From Puccinia triticina (taxonomy: Eukaryota > Basidiomycota > Pucciniomycetes > Pucciniales > Pucciniaceae), in assembly GCF_026914185.1 (NCBI RefSeq), contig NC_070575.1, positions 3,731,001 through 3,795,000 of the forward strand: a stretch of DNA of 64,000 nucleotides, written 5' to 3'. The notes beneath the pieces are model-generated. The model worked only from the letters and a program-made list of their open reading frames with translations. It was not told the origin of the DNA and ran no database searches. Both the position numbers and the translations under genes were made by a program. Shown here one piece after another: positions 1 to 9,934 of the stretch; the first letter of the stretch is position 1; every line of letters starts with the position of its first letter.

Positions 1-210
1 ACTGCGGACTCAGAGTGTGAATATCACTATGTACATGCTTGTGACACCAGAGAAACAGGAACCGTCTAATAAAGATCGTGTGACATCCAGTCTTTATCGT
101 CACTGCTGGAAGACTCGCTGCGCAGCACTGGTGCTGGAGGCGGAGCCGCCCCGTGAACGTGGGTGCTCCCGGCGAGGCTTTGTTGAGTTAGAGACTCGAT
201 CACGATCACG

Positions 211-1660
211 ATCTGAATTTATTCATGGCCAAGTGGAGGCGCACCATCTTGGCCGGTCTCAGGTCTGAAAATTGATCTCGGGCCGGCTAGCGGTCGCTTC
301 AGGCTGTCGGCTAGATGATAAAATGTTTAAAAACAGAGTCGAGTTATAATCTGATCCCAGTTTTAGTATTACTAACAAACTAACGCACTGGCTGCGTGCT
401 GGCATCGGTCACCCGCACCGATTATTTCACTTTTGGTCGATTTGAGCAATCAGTCAAGCCTGCCATGGTGATCTTGCAGGGGACCATGAACCGGTGACCA
501 ACTCGACCGGGGTGAGCCGGCCCGGGAGTTGGTAGGAGGCGGCGATCGAGTTGGCTGGAAGACTTCCAATCTCAATCATGTCTCTTGTACGAGAGCGCAG
601 CGGAAGTTTGGGTTTGTCCAAATAACCGGTTAACCGGGCCAGGCCCGAACCGGCGGGGCAACGGAGCGGACGATGGAGCCACCTCTTACAAGCCGGTCTG
701 GCCGGAAGAGTTAGCGGAATCTTTCCGGATGACGGCTGGGTTTCAACCTAGGCCCATCCGGGCCATGAGATTCCCAAACCAGGCACTGTTTCAGCCTAAC
801 TCCAGGAACAGCCGACTGTAGGCGGCCTTCCGGACTCAAGCCCGGCCGGTGGCCGAACTAGGCTACCGGTATTTCCGCAAGCAGATGGGTCTGCTGAAGC
901 TGGCCACGGGCTCTGGCCAAATGGGGAAGCCACTCCGATAAGGAGCGATAAGAGACGGGTATTTATAGCCGGGCTGAGAGCCGCCGTCGCTATTTCCCCC
1001 AGGACTCGCCCCCGTCTCTTGTTCCCATTCGCCGGTTATACTCTTTAGTTATCAGCCTCAGCGATAACATAAAGATATTTTTCTTCACCACCCACCCACC
1101 CTTGGGAAGTGTAGAGCCCATGGGCCCAACACCACAAAAAGGGTACTTATGAGAGTACCGTTAGGGGGTCTTGCACCGACCCCGGCACACTCTAGTGTGC
1201 ACTTCTTCTCTGGGGGCGCTACTGGGCGCAATAGTTGGCAGCGCCACTGGCGAGCGAGACGCAGCCTTACCGTCAGGGAGGCACTACAGCGTCTCCCCCT
1301 AGGTGCTGGGCTTTTGATAAAGCCTCGTGCCTCGCACCTGTCATCCCCCCCCTCGACCCACACACGGTGGCCTTGGGGAGCCGGTCCTAAGCAGACATGG
1401 CTCTCGGGGCCGCCTAGGTGACATGAGTCACTGAACATGTCCAGAAGTGACACAAAGAATAAGCGCGTGCATCCGCAGCACCAGAGCGGAATCATGACGC
1501 GCACCGCGCACATCCCACGCTGCCTTCCCCATATCACGAGTGATTAGGTGATTGGATCAGCCGACAACCTGAAACGACCGCTAGCCGGACCGAGATCAAG
1601 TTTCAGACCTGAGACCGGCCAAGATGGTGCGCCTCCACTTGGCCATGAATAAAGTCAGAT
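211..1660. mobile_element. Non-autonomous element with ~100-bp terminal inverted repeats
   Basis: Bases 211-312 and 1558-1660 are nearly identical in inverted orientation; both contain the core TTTATTCATGGCCAAGTGG and read through a shared CGGCTAGCGGTCG. The 1.25 kb between them has no credible coding frame. It contains a TATTTATAG box near 960 and GC-rich sequence with a repeated 'cccacccaccc' tract near 1086. I found no clear target-site duplication outside the arms, so this could be an element with decayed flanks or an inverted duplication. It lies about 270 bp upstream of the secreted-protein gene start, so it may contribute promoter sequence (inference). Confidence 0.65.
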
Positions 1661-1932
1661 TGGATAGAACACAGTGCTTTGTGAGCGCTTTTGAGTGAGC
1701 GCGAATTGGAGTCGAGAGTTATGTACAACCCCTGAGTTTGACCCTGTTTGACCCTATCCCCCCTTGGTGGAATTGACCCACTCCATGTCCAAGCCGTTTG
1801 AGATGCTGTCCAGGTGGCAAATCGGCCTGCCCTAAGTACTATTCCTTGCCACAAGTGGGATGCGCTCAGGCAAATCTTTAATCATAACATCATCCTGCCT
1901 CCTTCCTTGAGTCCAGAGACATCTTTCTAAAA

Positions 1933-3012
1933 ATGGCTTCAAAGCTTCTTTCCTGCCTTATCATTGCTGCGTCTTATCATCTTATCATTTCTCCATTCCC
2001 TCTTCCTCCAGTTCCGGAAGATGTGGTGGACATCCCTAGGCCCAGTACATCTCCTGATCATCAGCTTCCAGAAATTTTTGACCACAACACCTATGAACAT
2101 TTTCCTCCTTGTGAAAAGTTCCTCGGAGGATCGGAGGAGATGGCGGAAGCAAAAGTCAGGCTCGGTAAACCGCCTAATGATTTCTTTACTCCGAGGACTC
2201 CGAAGAACTATGTGGCAACCCACGTAACACGTTGGATTCTAGACCCCACGACCCAGTACCCCATTTTATCCTCCGAATCCCAAGAACAATGGAAAGATGT
2301 TGGTGTCATTTACAAGAGCCTCAATGATCAAGACCGATTAGATGTGAGAAAATACTTGATAAACAACGGCATCGTGGGTTCAGTGGAAGACGTAATCAAT
2401 GTCAAACGTTTCGAATGGCTTATGGCGCGTGCTAACTGGCCGGTCTGGTGGAACGGAGAGCTCATTCGGGCGTTGGATAGTCAAAACCGTCTGCTGCTTC
2501 ATGAAGACGTGTGCCTAAGCCGAATTGGTGACATTCTTCAATTCGAAAGAGAAGAAGGCAGTTTCAAATCCAAAGTTTCATTGTCAGGTGTATCCAAGAT
2601 GTTCACAAACCTGGACAACGTTTTTCTGCTATATCTTCGCAATACCATTCAGAGAACGGATGGACGGGACCGGTTACTCCTCTCTTTATTGGACCAAAGC
2701 AACACAAACGTTCACGGAATGAAGTTGCTGTTTCAAGAACGAATGTTAGAATTGTCGAACGCGGCCGTATCGGTGGTCCACCCAATGCCAGATCCAAAGA
2801 AAGAAATAGTACTAATGTCAGATAAAACAGAAGAAACAATAATACGAGTTTTGTGCGTCGCTCATGGCTTCGAGTACAATTCAAAAACCATAAAGTTTGG
2901 CTACAAAGCTCGACATATGCTGGACCTTATCCTCTCACAAAATAACTGGAAGGCTGCCGGTGAACTACTCGAAAGGTTACATAGCCTTTATTTCCCAGAT
3001 CACTCAAGTTGA
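1933..3012 (+). CDS. Predicted secreted protein, rust-type hypothetical (359 aa)
   Basis: This is an intact single-exon gene of 359 codons. The first ~20 residues are a hydrophobic segment after MASKLL (LSCLIIAASYHLIISPF), a plausible signal peptide, followed by a proline-rich stretch (PFPLPPVPEDVVD). The mature part is charged, low in cysteine and largely helical in character. I see no membrane segment after residue ~25, no catalytic motif and no known domain. Large lineage-specific secreted families of this layout are common in rust fungi and are often listed as effector candidates, but nothing in the sequence proves a host-directed role. The start was chosen because it is the first ATG, has AAA at -3 to -1 (AAAATGG), and places the hydrophobic segment at the N-terminus. 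It stands alone between transposon-derived repeats and is one of the few undamaged genes here. Confidence 0.7.
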   Translation: MASKLLSCLIIAASYHLIISPFPLPPVPEDVVDIPRPSTSPDHQLPEIFDHNTYEHFPPCEKFLGGSEEMAEAKVRLGKPPNDFFTPRTPKNYVATHVTRWILDPTTQYPILSSESQEQWKDVGVIYKSLNDQDRLDVRKYLINNGIVGSVEDVINVKRFEWLMARANWPVWWNGELIRALDSQNRLLLHEDVCLSRIGDILQFEREEGSFKSKVSLSGVSKMFTNLDNVFLLYLRNTIQRTDGRDRLLLSLLDQSNTNVHGMKLLFQERMLELSNAAVSVVHPMPDPKKEIVLMSDKTEETIIRVLCVAHGFEYNSKTIKFGYKARHMLDLILSQNNWKAAGELLERLHSLYFPDHSS

Positions 3013-3125
3013 CACGTGTGACGTGGCAGAAAGATTTTTTTTATCTAAGGATGGGCAAATACTGATAAATATGTAGTGCTTCCAATATCCCCAACTTTCA
3101 ATACATTGTTTTCTAGTATCTAATA

Positions 3126-3357
3126 CACTGCAAAAAAAAACTTGGTCCCAGGATACTCAAGCCAAGGTGCCATTGTAACTCCACCTGAGTGCACAAGTGC
3201 CTTTTTTGGTACACTCACTGTTCAAGGTGCACAGTGACTGCCCATTGAAGCTTGGGTTGAGTCAAGCCTTGAGTAAGGCTGGTGTAAAACCACAAGCTTC
3301 CTCAGAGTTACCACATGTCAACTGCTCACAGTTGACACAGTTTTTTTTTTTGCAGTG
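3126..3357. mobile_element. 232-bp MITE with CACTG termini
   Basis: The element starts CACTGCAAAAAAAAACT and ends with its inverse (AGTTTTTTTTTTTGCAGTG, allowing for A/T-run length). The trinucleotide ATA lies on both sides (3123-3125 and 3358-3360), matching the 3-bp target-site duplication of CACTA-type elements. The interior is non-coding with internal direct and inverted repeats (CACAGTTGAC, AAGGTGC). The family assignment to CACTA is an inference from the terminal bases and duplication length. Confidence 0.7.
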
Positions 3358-3360
3358 ATA

Positions 3361-4485
3361 GCCACATTTCTCAACACATTCTTTAAGATCAAAATTCAAC
3401 TCTTCAAAATAAAGGAAAGGTTTTCCTGCCCAGAATGTTAGATATGATTTTTGATTGCAAACTTCACACAGCATTTGAATTTTGGTTCCCTTTGAGGCCT
3501 CAATAAAAAATCACATGCCACTTTCCTAGCATCCACCCTTGTCTCTGTAAGCCTGCTCGGTAAGGCCGATTTACAGAGTATGTAGCCCAAATTCCACCCC
3601 CGTGCACCCTCTTTAGGGCTCTTTAACAAACTGATCTTCAAGAGGGTAGGTCCCACTTGCTACATTTACCAAAGGCTACAGAGCCACTGTAAAGACCATC
3701 CTAACAAGCCTACCAACCACCCTTGCCAAACCACAAGTACTACAAACACGCAATGGCCACCCCCTCTCCCCAAGAAGATACACTGGATATCATCCCTGAT
3801 ACAACAATACAAAAGAAAAAAAAATAGGGCTAAAATGGCTTCCTTGTGAGAAATAGCAGCTTTCAATCTCTTGGATCAATGTAAGCAAACAAGCTGAATT
3901 TGCAGCAAATCAGTTGTGCAACAAATTTTTTCAAAAGGTTGAAAGGACTTCAACACCCACTCCAAGACTCATTACTGGAATCAAACTCAAATAAAAGCTT
4001 AGGAAGCATCTTGAGTATCAGATGTATGATGATATTGTTTTCTAATGCCGCCCTGTCAGATGGTCCGCTATAAATACTGCTACACTGAAATTTTCAGCCA
4101 TTTACAGCACAAATGAGCACAATCCTCCTAGTGGAACTATCCCAGAAGATTGGCTTCAAGCAGCAATGCCAAACTATCAAGATCAGAGCAAAGGGGCTGC
4201 TTTCAATGCCCTCTTGGCATGACAAAATCTCTGCTCTGCTTCAAAATGGCAAAACAACTCCCAAGTGAGTCTGCCATTGCTGTATTAAGCATCAGCCAGC
4301 CTCCCACTCAGCTCCTTTCCATCTGCCCCAGATCCAAGTAATACTTCTGTACCTCAGATTTCAATTGGAGCTGGTCTTATCTTTTCAATCCCAGTCATTC
4401 TCCTTGTAATAATGTTGGAAATAAAGGAAAACTTTGGAATAGCCTCTACCAGTTGCATCCCGCAGTAAGGCCAACTTGGGGTCAG
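3361..4485. other. Gene-free spacer
   Basis: I see no conserved coding frame, tRNA or terminal repeat here. Open frames are short and lack codon structure. The base composition is moderately AT-rich. Confidence 0.6.
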
Positions 4486-5495
4486 GGTGTAAATGTGTTG
4501 GGCCAACACAAAAATGACCCAAGACCTGTTGGGTTGCAGGTTAGGTTTGGGCACATTTTGAAGGAAAATCAAATGACCCAAACCCAAGCTGTTACCCAAC
4601 CCAACTTGTAAAAGTTTTGGGTCAGGTTTGGGCAGCCTATTTTCCACTTGGGTTGGCCCCAGACCCAACTACAATTCTTCCAACAGTGAAGTTGTTGGTT
4701 GTAGGTGTGAATCAACAAAATAAAGTGGTGTATTTCTGATAAGTAATATGACCAAGGGGATACACAAGAAAAGAAAAAAAGGAAGAAAAAAATATATATC
4801 TAAAGGTAAAGACAACACGAGATGAGGGAAACAAGAAAACACAAGTGGACAGCAAACAAAGAAAAACTACTGATGTGAGATGTCTATTGAACTTTAGACA
4901 GGATTTGACGAGTTGTTGAAAGGAAGTGAGACGCGGGTTAAGGCGCAAAGAACAAAGATTGGCTGAATGTTGGGAGGAAGGGAATTACACTGAAACAGCG
5001 AGATTAAACAATGAATATTGATGATGATGATAAAGATATGTTGACAAATGAAGATGTCAAATGTGGAGGAACAGGAGCGGAAAAATATGATGATGGAAAA
5101 TAAGTAAGATTTTCCGTTCCCCAAGAGGGAAAGTCATAAGATTGCAGAAGAGAGTGAGTTTATATAATCAAGAGGATAAAGAAGAAGGGATTGTGCCATA
5201 ATTCCGAGTGTAGGTGAAGACATGATGGACCAAGCAAGATGATGATGTCATTGAGACATGGACCAGAGTATGTTCCTGAGTCTTGAGGGATGTCACCTAG
5301 ATATCAACAGTTTGCACATAATAGGGTGGGTTGGCCCAAGACCTGTCAGGTTTTTCCATGACCCAAAACCAACCTGACACAAAGGATGGCATTGGGTTGG
5401 GTTTGGGTAGCATATTTTCCAATCTGCCCCAAACCAACCCAACCCAAAATAAACTTTGTGTTGGGTTTGGGCCCGGGCACTGTTTTTTGGCCTGA
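4486..5495. repeat. Two blocks of GGGTTGGGTTTGGGT-like repeats flanking 0.6 kb
   Basis: Blocks at about 4486-4690 and 5320-5495 are built from degenerate GGGTTGGGTTTGGG and CCCAACCCAAA motifs on both strands. They share the phrase GGGTTTGGG(C/T)AGC(C/A)TATTTTCCA (4629-4648 and 5402-5421). The 630 bp between is purine-rich non-coding sequence. The arrangement suggests the ends of one or two related repeats, but I could not define exact inverted ends or a target-site duplication. The G-runs could form quadruplexes. Confidence 0.45.
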
Positions 5496-5698
5496 ACTGA
5501 AAGAAATATGGCCTAGGGCCTGAGACTGAAGAACGGTGTGGTAGACGCTTTAGTTCTGGATGAAAAAATTCAAAAATTTCTAGTTTACATATGTAGTGTT
5601 ACATTACACCATCTTTTGATACACACACTCCCTTCAGTTTACATACACAGTTTTACAAAACTGCATGTATATAGCTTACATATATCTGAGTGTATATA

Positions 5699-5935
5699 TG
5701 CGGCTACGTAGCAACCAGCCAGCCTCAGATGTGGCTGTGTAGCAACCACAAGCCACTTATTACAGTAACCTAGCAACCACAAGCCACATTAATAAAGCGG
5801 CATAGTAACCATGGGGCTGTGAAAGTCACTTAAGCAGACTACATAGCAATACAGAAAGCTGTGCAGGTCACTTGAGAAGACTTGATAGCAACCAGAGGGC
5901 TGTGTAAGCTGCATTTGTAACTAGATCACCAGCTA
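5699..5935. repeat. Degenerate tandem repeat (TAGCAACCA)
   Basis: Five to six imperfect units of about 35-45 bp each contain TAGCAACC or TAGCAATA plus an AAGCCAC or GGCTGTG phrase. There is no coding frame. It ends about 230 bp before the TIR element that starts at 6167. Confidence 0.5.
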
Positions 5936-6166
5936 AATTTTCTCAGGTATACACTGCCACACTGTACATAGCTGTATTTGCACAGCATTTGTAAAGGCAC
6001 GCCAGCCAAAACCCCTCACGTACATAGACCATCAGCACAAATGCCCCACATTTTCCTACATATGGAGGGGCTCTCTCTTCCTTTTCCCCCATCAAAGGAA
6101 GGAGATCATTCCCCCCACAAGATTCAAATAAATTGTCACCCTCACACTCTCCGCCACATAATAAAA

Positions 6167-7583
6167 TGGACTTACTTTGCGCACTGCGGAAAGCTCTTCG
6201 CGCACTGTGGGGGTCGTCGTCTTGACGTCCCGCCCCCAGTGCGCGCTTCTGCCACGGCTCTTCGCGCACTGCATTTTCCGCCAAAAAACGGCTTGCATTT
6301 CTTGAGATATTTTTTGATGAATCAATAGAATGACTTTTTATGATCCCCCTAAAAAATAATCAAGTCATTTAGGGGTCTCCTTGAGCCTAGAGAAAATTGA
6401 CATGAAAAAATCATATTTTAACGCGGCAGGGACCTGTAATATCGCTTCCTGTGCCCCAGTAGCCCCAAAAATTTCACAGTATGATGGCACATGTGCAAAT
6501 TCATGACCTGATAATTTTCAGAATTTTTCCCAGAGATATAAGGGGTGCGCGGCAGGCTTAGTAGGAAAATTACTGCTAACTGTATAGCTTTTTTTTTACA
6601 CACCCAAACAGTCCCAAAATTTCAGAAATGTTTTCATTGTGGATATTCTCCGCGCCATAAATTTCTTAGCAATAGTGTGTCATGATAACATGAGATGTAG
6701 TGCGGCGGGCTTAGTTGGAAAATGACTGCTAACTTATCTCATGTTTTAATGACACACTATTGCTAAGAGCTTTATGGCGCGGAGAATATGCAAAATTGAA
6801 ACATTCCTGAAAATTTCAGACTGTTTCAGCATGTGACAAAAAATCTATACATGTAGCCGCCATTTTCCTACTAAGCCCGCCGCGCACCCCTCATATCTCA
6901 TGTTATCATGACACACTATTGCCAAGAAATTTATGGCGCGGAGAATATCCACAATGCAAACATTTCTGAAATATTGGGACTGTTTGGGTGTGTAACAAAA
7001 AAGCTATACAGTTAGCAGTAATTTTCCTACTAAGCCTGCTGCGCACCCCTTATATCTCATTGCATAATGACACACTGTTGCTAGGAATTTCAGGGAATTA
7101 ATTTGAAGCATATTTCTCTGTGCTCTCAAAAATTTGTACCTTTTTTGTGTGTAACGAAAAAGTTATACATATACGCAAAATAGTAAACGCAATACTTATT
7201 TGGGCTAAAGGAAAGCTGGTGAAAATTCTGAAAATTATCAGGTCATGAATTTGCACATGTATCATGATACTGTGAAATTTTTGGGGCTACTGGGGCACAG
7301 GAAGCGGTATTACAGGTCCCTGCCGCGTTAAAATATGATTTTTTCATGTCAATTTTCTCTAGGCTCACGGAGACCCCTAAATGACTTGATTATTCTTTAG
7401 GAGGATCATAAAAAGTCATTCTAATGATTCATCAAAAAATATCTCAAGAAATGCAAGGCGTTTTTTGGGGGGAATGCACAGTGCGCGAAGAGCCGTGGCA
7501 AAAGCGCGCACTGGGGGCGGGACGTCGAGACGACGACCCCCACAGTGCGCGAAGAGTTTCTCGCAGTGCGCGAAGTAAGTCCG
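6167..7583. mobile_element. 1.4-kb TIR element with ~370-bp inverted repeats and target-site duplication
   Basis: The ends read (T/C)GGACTTACTT(T/C)GCGCACTGCG in inverted orientation, and the inverted similarity continues for about 370 bp (6167-6535 against 7215-7583), including a GC-rich GTGCGCGAAGAG segment. TAATAAAA lies directly outside both ends (6159-6166 and 7584-7591), an 8-bp target-site duplication (9 bp if the next T is included), as expected for hAT- or MULE-type transposition. The middle carries further inverted copies of a TTATGGCGCGGAGAATAT phrase near 6640, 6770 and 6930. No transposase is encoded, so the element is non-autonomous. Confidence 0.85.
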
Positions 7584-7592
7584 TAATAAAAT

Positions 7593-8330
7593 ACTAGCTT
7601 TATATTTTGCAATACACAGTACATTGAGAGCCACCAGTGAGAAAAGTATTTGACTACACTAGACCAGTGTCTTCTTGCTTCCAGCCTAGCTGGGGTGTTG
7701 TCAGTCTTTGTCTTTCATAGAAGCAGGGGTTTCCCCACACATCCAAGTTTATTAAAGCCAGAGAAACACAGAAAAAAAGATCAAGGGTTCCCCCTACAAA
7801 TCAACCAAATTACAAAAAAAAAAATGCAAGGGTTCCCTCTTTCAAAAAAACCAATTACAAAAACAAGCCTTCTAAACACAAAATCCAAACATCACAAACT
7901 GGACCCACTATCCATCCCTGTCTAGCAGGGGTTAAAATAGTGGGTCATGGATGGCCCCCAGCGCGCCGCATTGAAGGCATTATGCAAAGGGGGGCCACCG
8001 AGTAGAGCCCCTCAAACTGTGCAAGTGCAACAGCGGAGGGGGTTGAGGACGAACCGCACGCTGGAAGTACAGCGGCAGAGGACGCCTGGGGGATTATCCA
8101 AACACACAAGGGCACCCCCTTTTATATGCGTTCCACCAGCAAGCTTTCCTCAACTCCGCCCTGCATGCTTCTTGACAACAACGCCACCGCCACACCCCTG
8201 ATGTATATCTGACGCGGCACTGACTACAACTCAACAGCTTCACCTTTTCCTTGATGTGAGTGCGGCGCGGCCATCCCACTCATTCAAAACTCACACCCTT
8301 CTGACCAGCAGCCAACCCCAAAAACCATCA
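7593..8330. other. Spacer with low-similarity, possibly leader-coding sequence
   Basis: The first 340 bases are simple A-rich sequence. From about 7947 the composition becomes GC-richer and resembles the gene fragment that follows. It may hold a decayed mitochondrial targeting exon of the ABC transporter (a frame beginning MRSTSKLSSTP near 8130), but I cannot confirm that. Confidence 0.3.
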
Positions 8331-8349
8331 GTAACAGCAACAACAGCAA

Positions 8350-9860
8350 CACCCAAAAAAAGCCATGATCTCGGACCTCCGGCGACTCAACCCACTGGCC
8401 AGGCCAGATTCACAGATGCTGTCAATTGCCGGCGGCCTCCTGGCCATCTCATCGACCGTCATTCTGTCAAAGTCCTTCCTGTGGGGCCGGTTCATCGACA
8501 TGTTCACCAGCCCCAAACAGCTCAGCGCCTTCTTGAGCTCCCTGCCCACCGTTGTGGTAGACGGAAAAGTGAAAAATCAAACGTTTTTCCTCATACATAT
8601 ATTTACTCATCCTAGGCCTCAAGATACCACCAAATGGACCTCAGAAATGGATTCTACGGCCAATTTTACCCCTAGTCACCACTGGAAGCGTCACTGGAAC
8701 CCCGCTGGATTGGAAGTCACACCCTCTTGGACCCCCATGGACACGGCCAGCCCCAGTCATCAACCTGTCACAACCCTCAAGTCACCTTTCCCAGGTATAC
8801 GCATACTCAGCCCCAGCCAAACACATACTCTTTTCTATCCCTCTTATCTCCACTGCATATGCAGGGGACCAACCCCATTTCTTCTGTATTTGACATGTCC
8901 CCGCTTCATTTCTGCACTCCTTGCATTAGTCTGACACCACTCATGCACCCCTTGCATGAAGTACCTCTGTATTGACATGTCCCCGCTTTGTTTATGCACT
9001 CCCTGCATTAGTATGACATCATCTTTCATTTCTCACCCCACTTTCTGCCTGTATTTAATATCTTCTGACACCACTTGTATGCAGCCCACCAGCTAAAATC
9101 CCTCATCCAGGGTCCCCCTTGTAGCTAAAATCCCTCACATTTGTCTATATAAGGAGCTCTCTCCCCCAGTTGTTTTTCCCTCAGCTCAGTATTCCCCAGT
9201 TATTTACATACCACCCATAGCTTTACCTTTACCCTTATAAATACCCTTATAACACCTCATAACAGCCCTTACTTTGCAAATAACCACTGAGCTCACTCTC
9301 ATATCTCTCATATCTCTTGCTTAACATATCACGTGCCTGTCACAAGTTACCTGGTTCCTGGTTCAACTCCTGACTGAGACATATACCCTTCTCAGTCTAG
9401 ACACTCTTCTCAACTTTTTATATCACCCGCTCAAGGACCTGTGTTCAAACCCCACCGGAATCATCAAGTCAACTTTCACCCTTTCCGTCATCATAAACCC
9501 TCTCAACTCTCACATACCTGTCATTGAACAACTTCATCTGGAACTAGACCAGACCTATCACTTGATTAAAACTTGCCAAGCTTAGCTTGGTGGGTCTTGT
9601 TATCTGATAGTATAGAAGGGCAGAGTTTTGCACCTCCATCATCCCCTTCTCCATTCAGCAAAAGGGTTTCACGACCACTTTTGAGTCTTACACCGTTGTC
9701 GGCCTGCTCACCGGCCTGTTCCTTGTTGGCTCAGGCCCTAACAGTTTCCGAATCATCCTCATGCACATCACAGGCCAGCGGATCATCAACCGGCTCCACA
9801 GCGCCGCCTTCGCCTCTATCATGTGCGCCGACATCTCTTGGCAAGACCTTTGTGCCTCCT
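8350..9860 (+). pseudogene. N-terminal fragment of MDL-type mitochondrial ABC half-transporter
   Basis: Two coding blocks match the transmembrane part of ABCB/MDL half-transporters, inner-membrane proteins that export peptides. Block 1 (about 8350-8568) begins ISDLRRLNPLARP and runs into the first membrane helix (LSIAGGLLAISSTVILSKS) and the FIDMFTSP loop. Block 2 (9659 to about 9850) carries the second helix (YTVVGLLTGLFLVGSG), then RIILMHITGQRIINRLHSA and an 'SIMCADISWQD' equivalent of the coupling region. They join in phase over a ~1.09-kb intron (GTGAAA at 8569, CAG at 9656-9658), unusually long for this genome. The remaining helices and the whole nucleotide-binding domain are absent; after about 9860 the sequence turns into the JSN1-like gene. 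This is a truncated, probably captured fragment. Confidence 0.65.
8880..9040. repeat. Two ~83-bp direct repeats in the long intron
   Basis: The phrase TTGACATGTCCCCGCTT followed by a TGCACTCC(T/C)TGCATTAGT motif occurs twice, about 83 bp apart (near 8890 and 8973). The surrounding intron also has a TATATAAGGAGC box near 9145, typical of a promoter-like LTR or repeat sequence, so a mobile element may have enlarged the intron (inference). Confidence 0.45.
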
Positions 9861-9934
9861 CCTCCTCCAACATAATCACCACCACCAGCAACAATAGCAT
9901 TCTCATCTCTCATGGCACCAGAGACCTGGTATCA

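Noticed and set aside
1085..1537. 150-codon minus-strand frame and the 90-codon plus-strand frame at 1149
   Set aside because: They overlap on opposite strands inside a non-autonomous repeat, with no recognisable domain.
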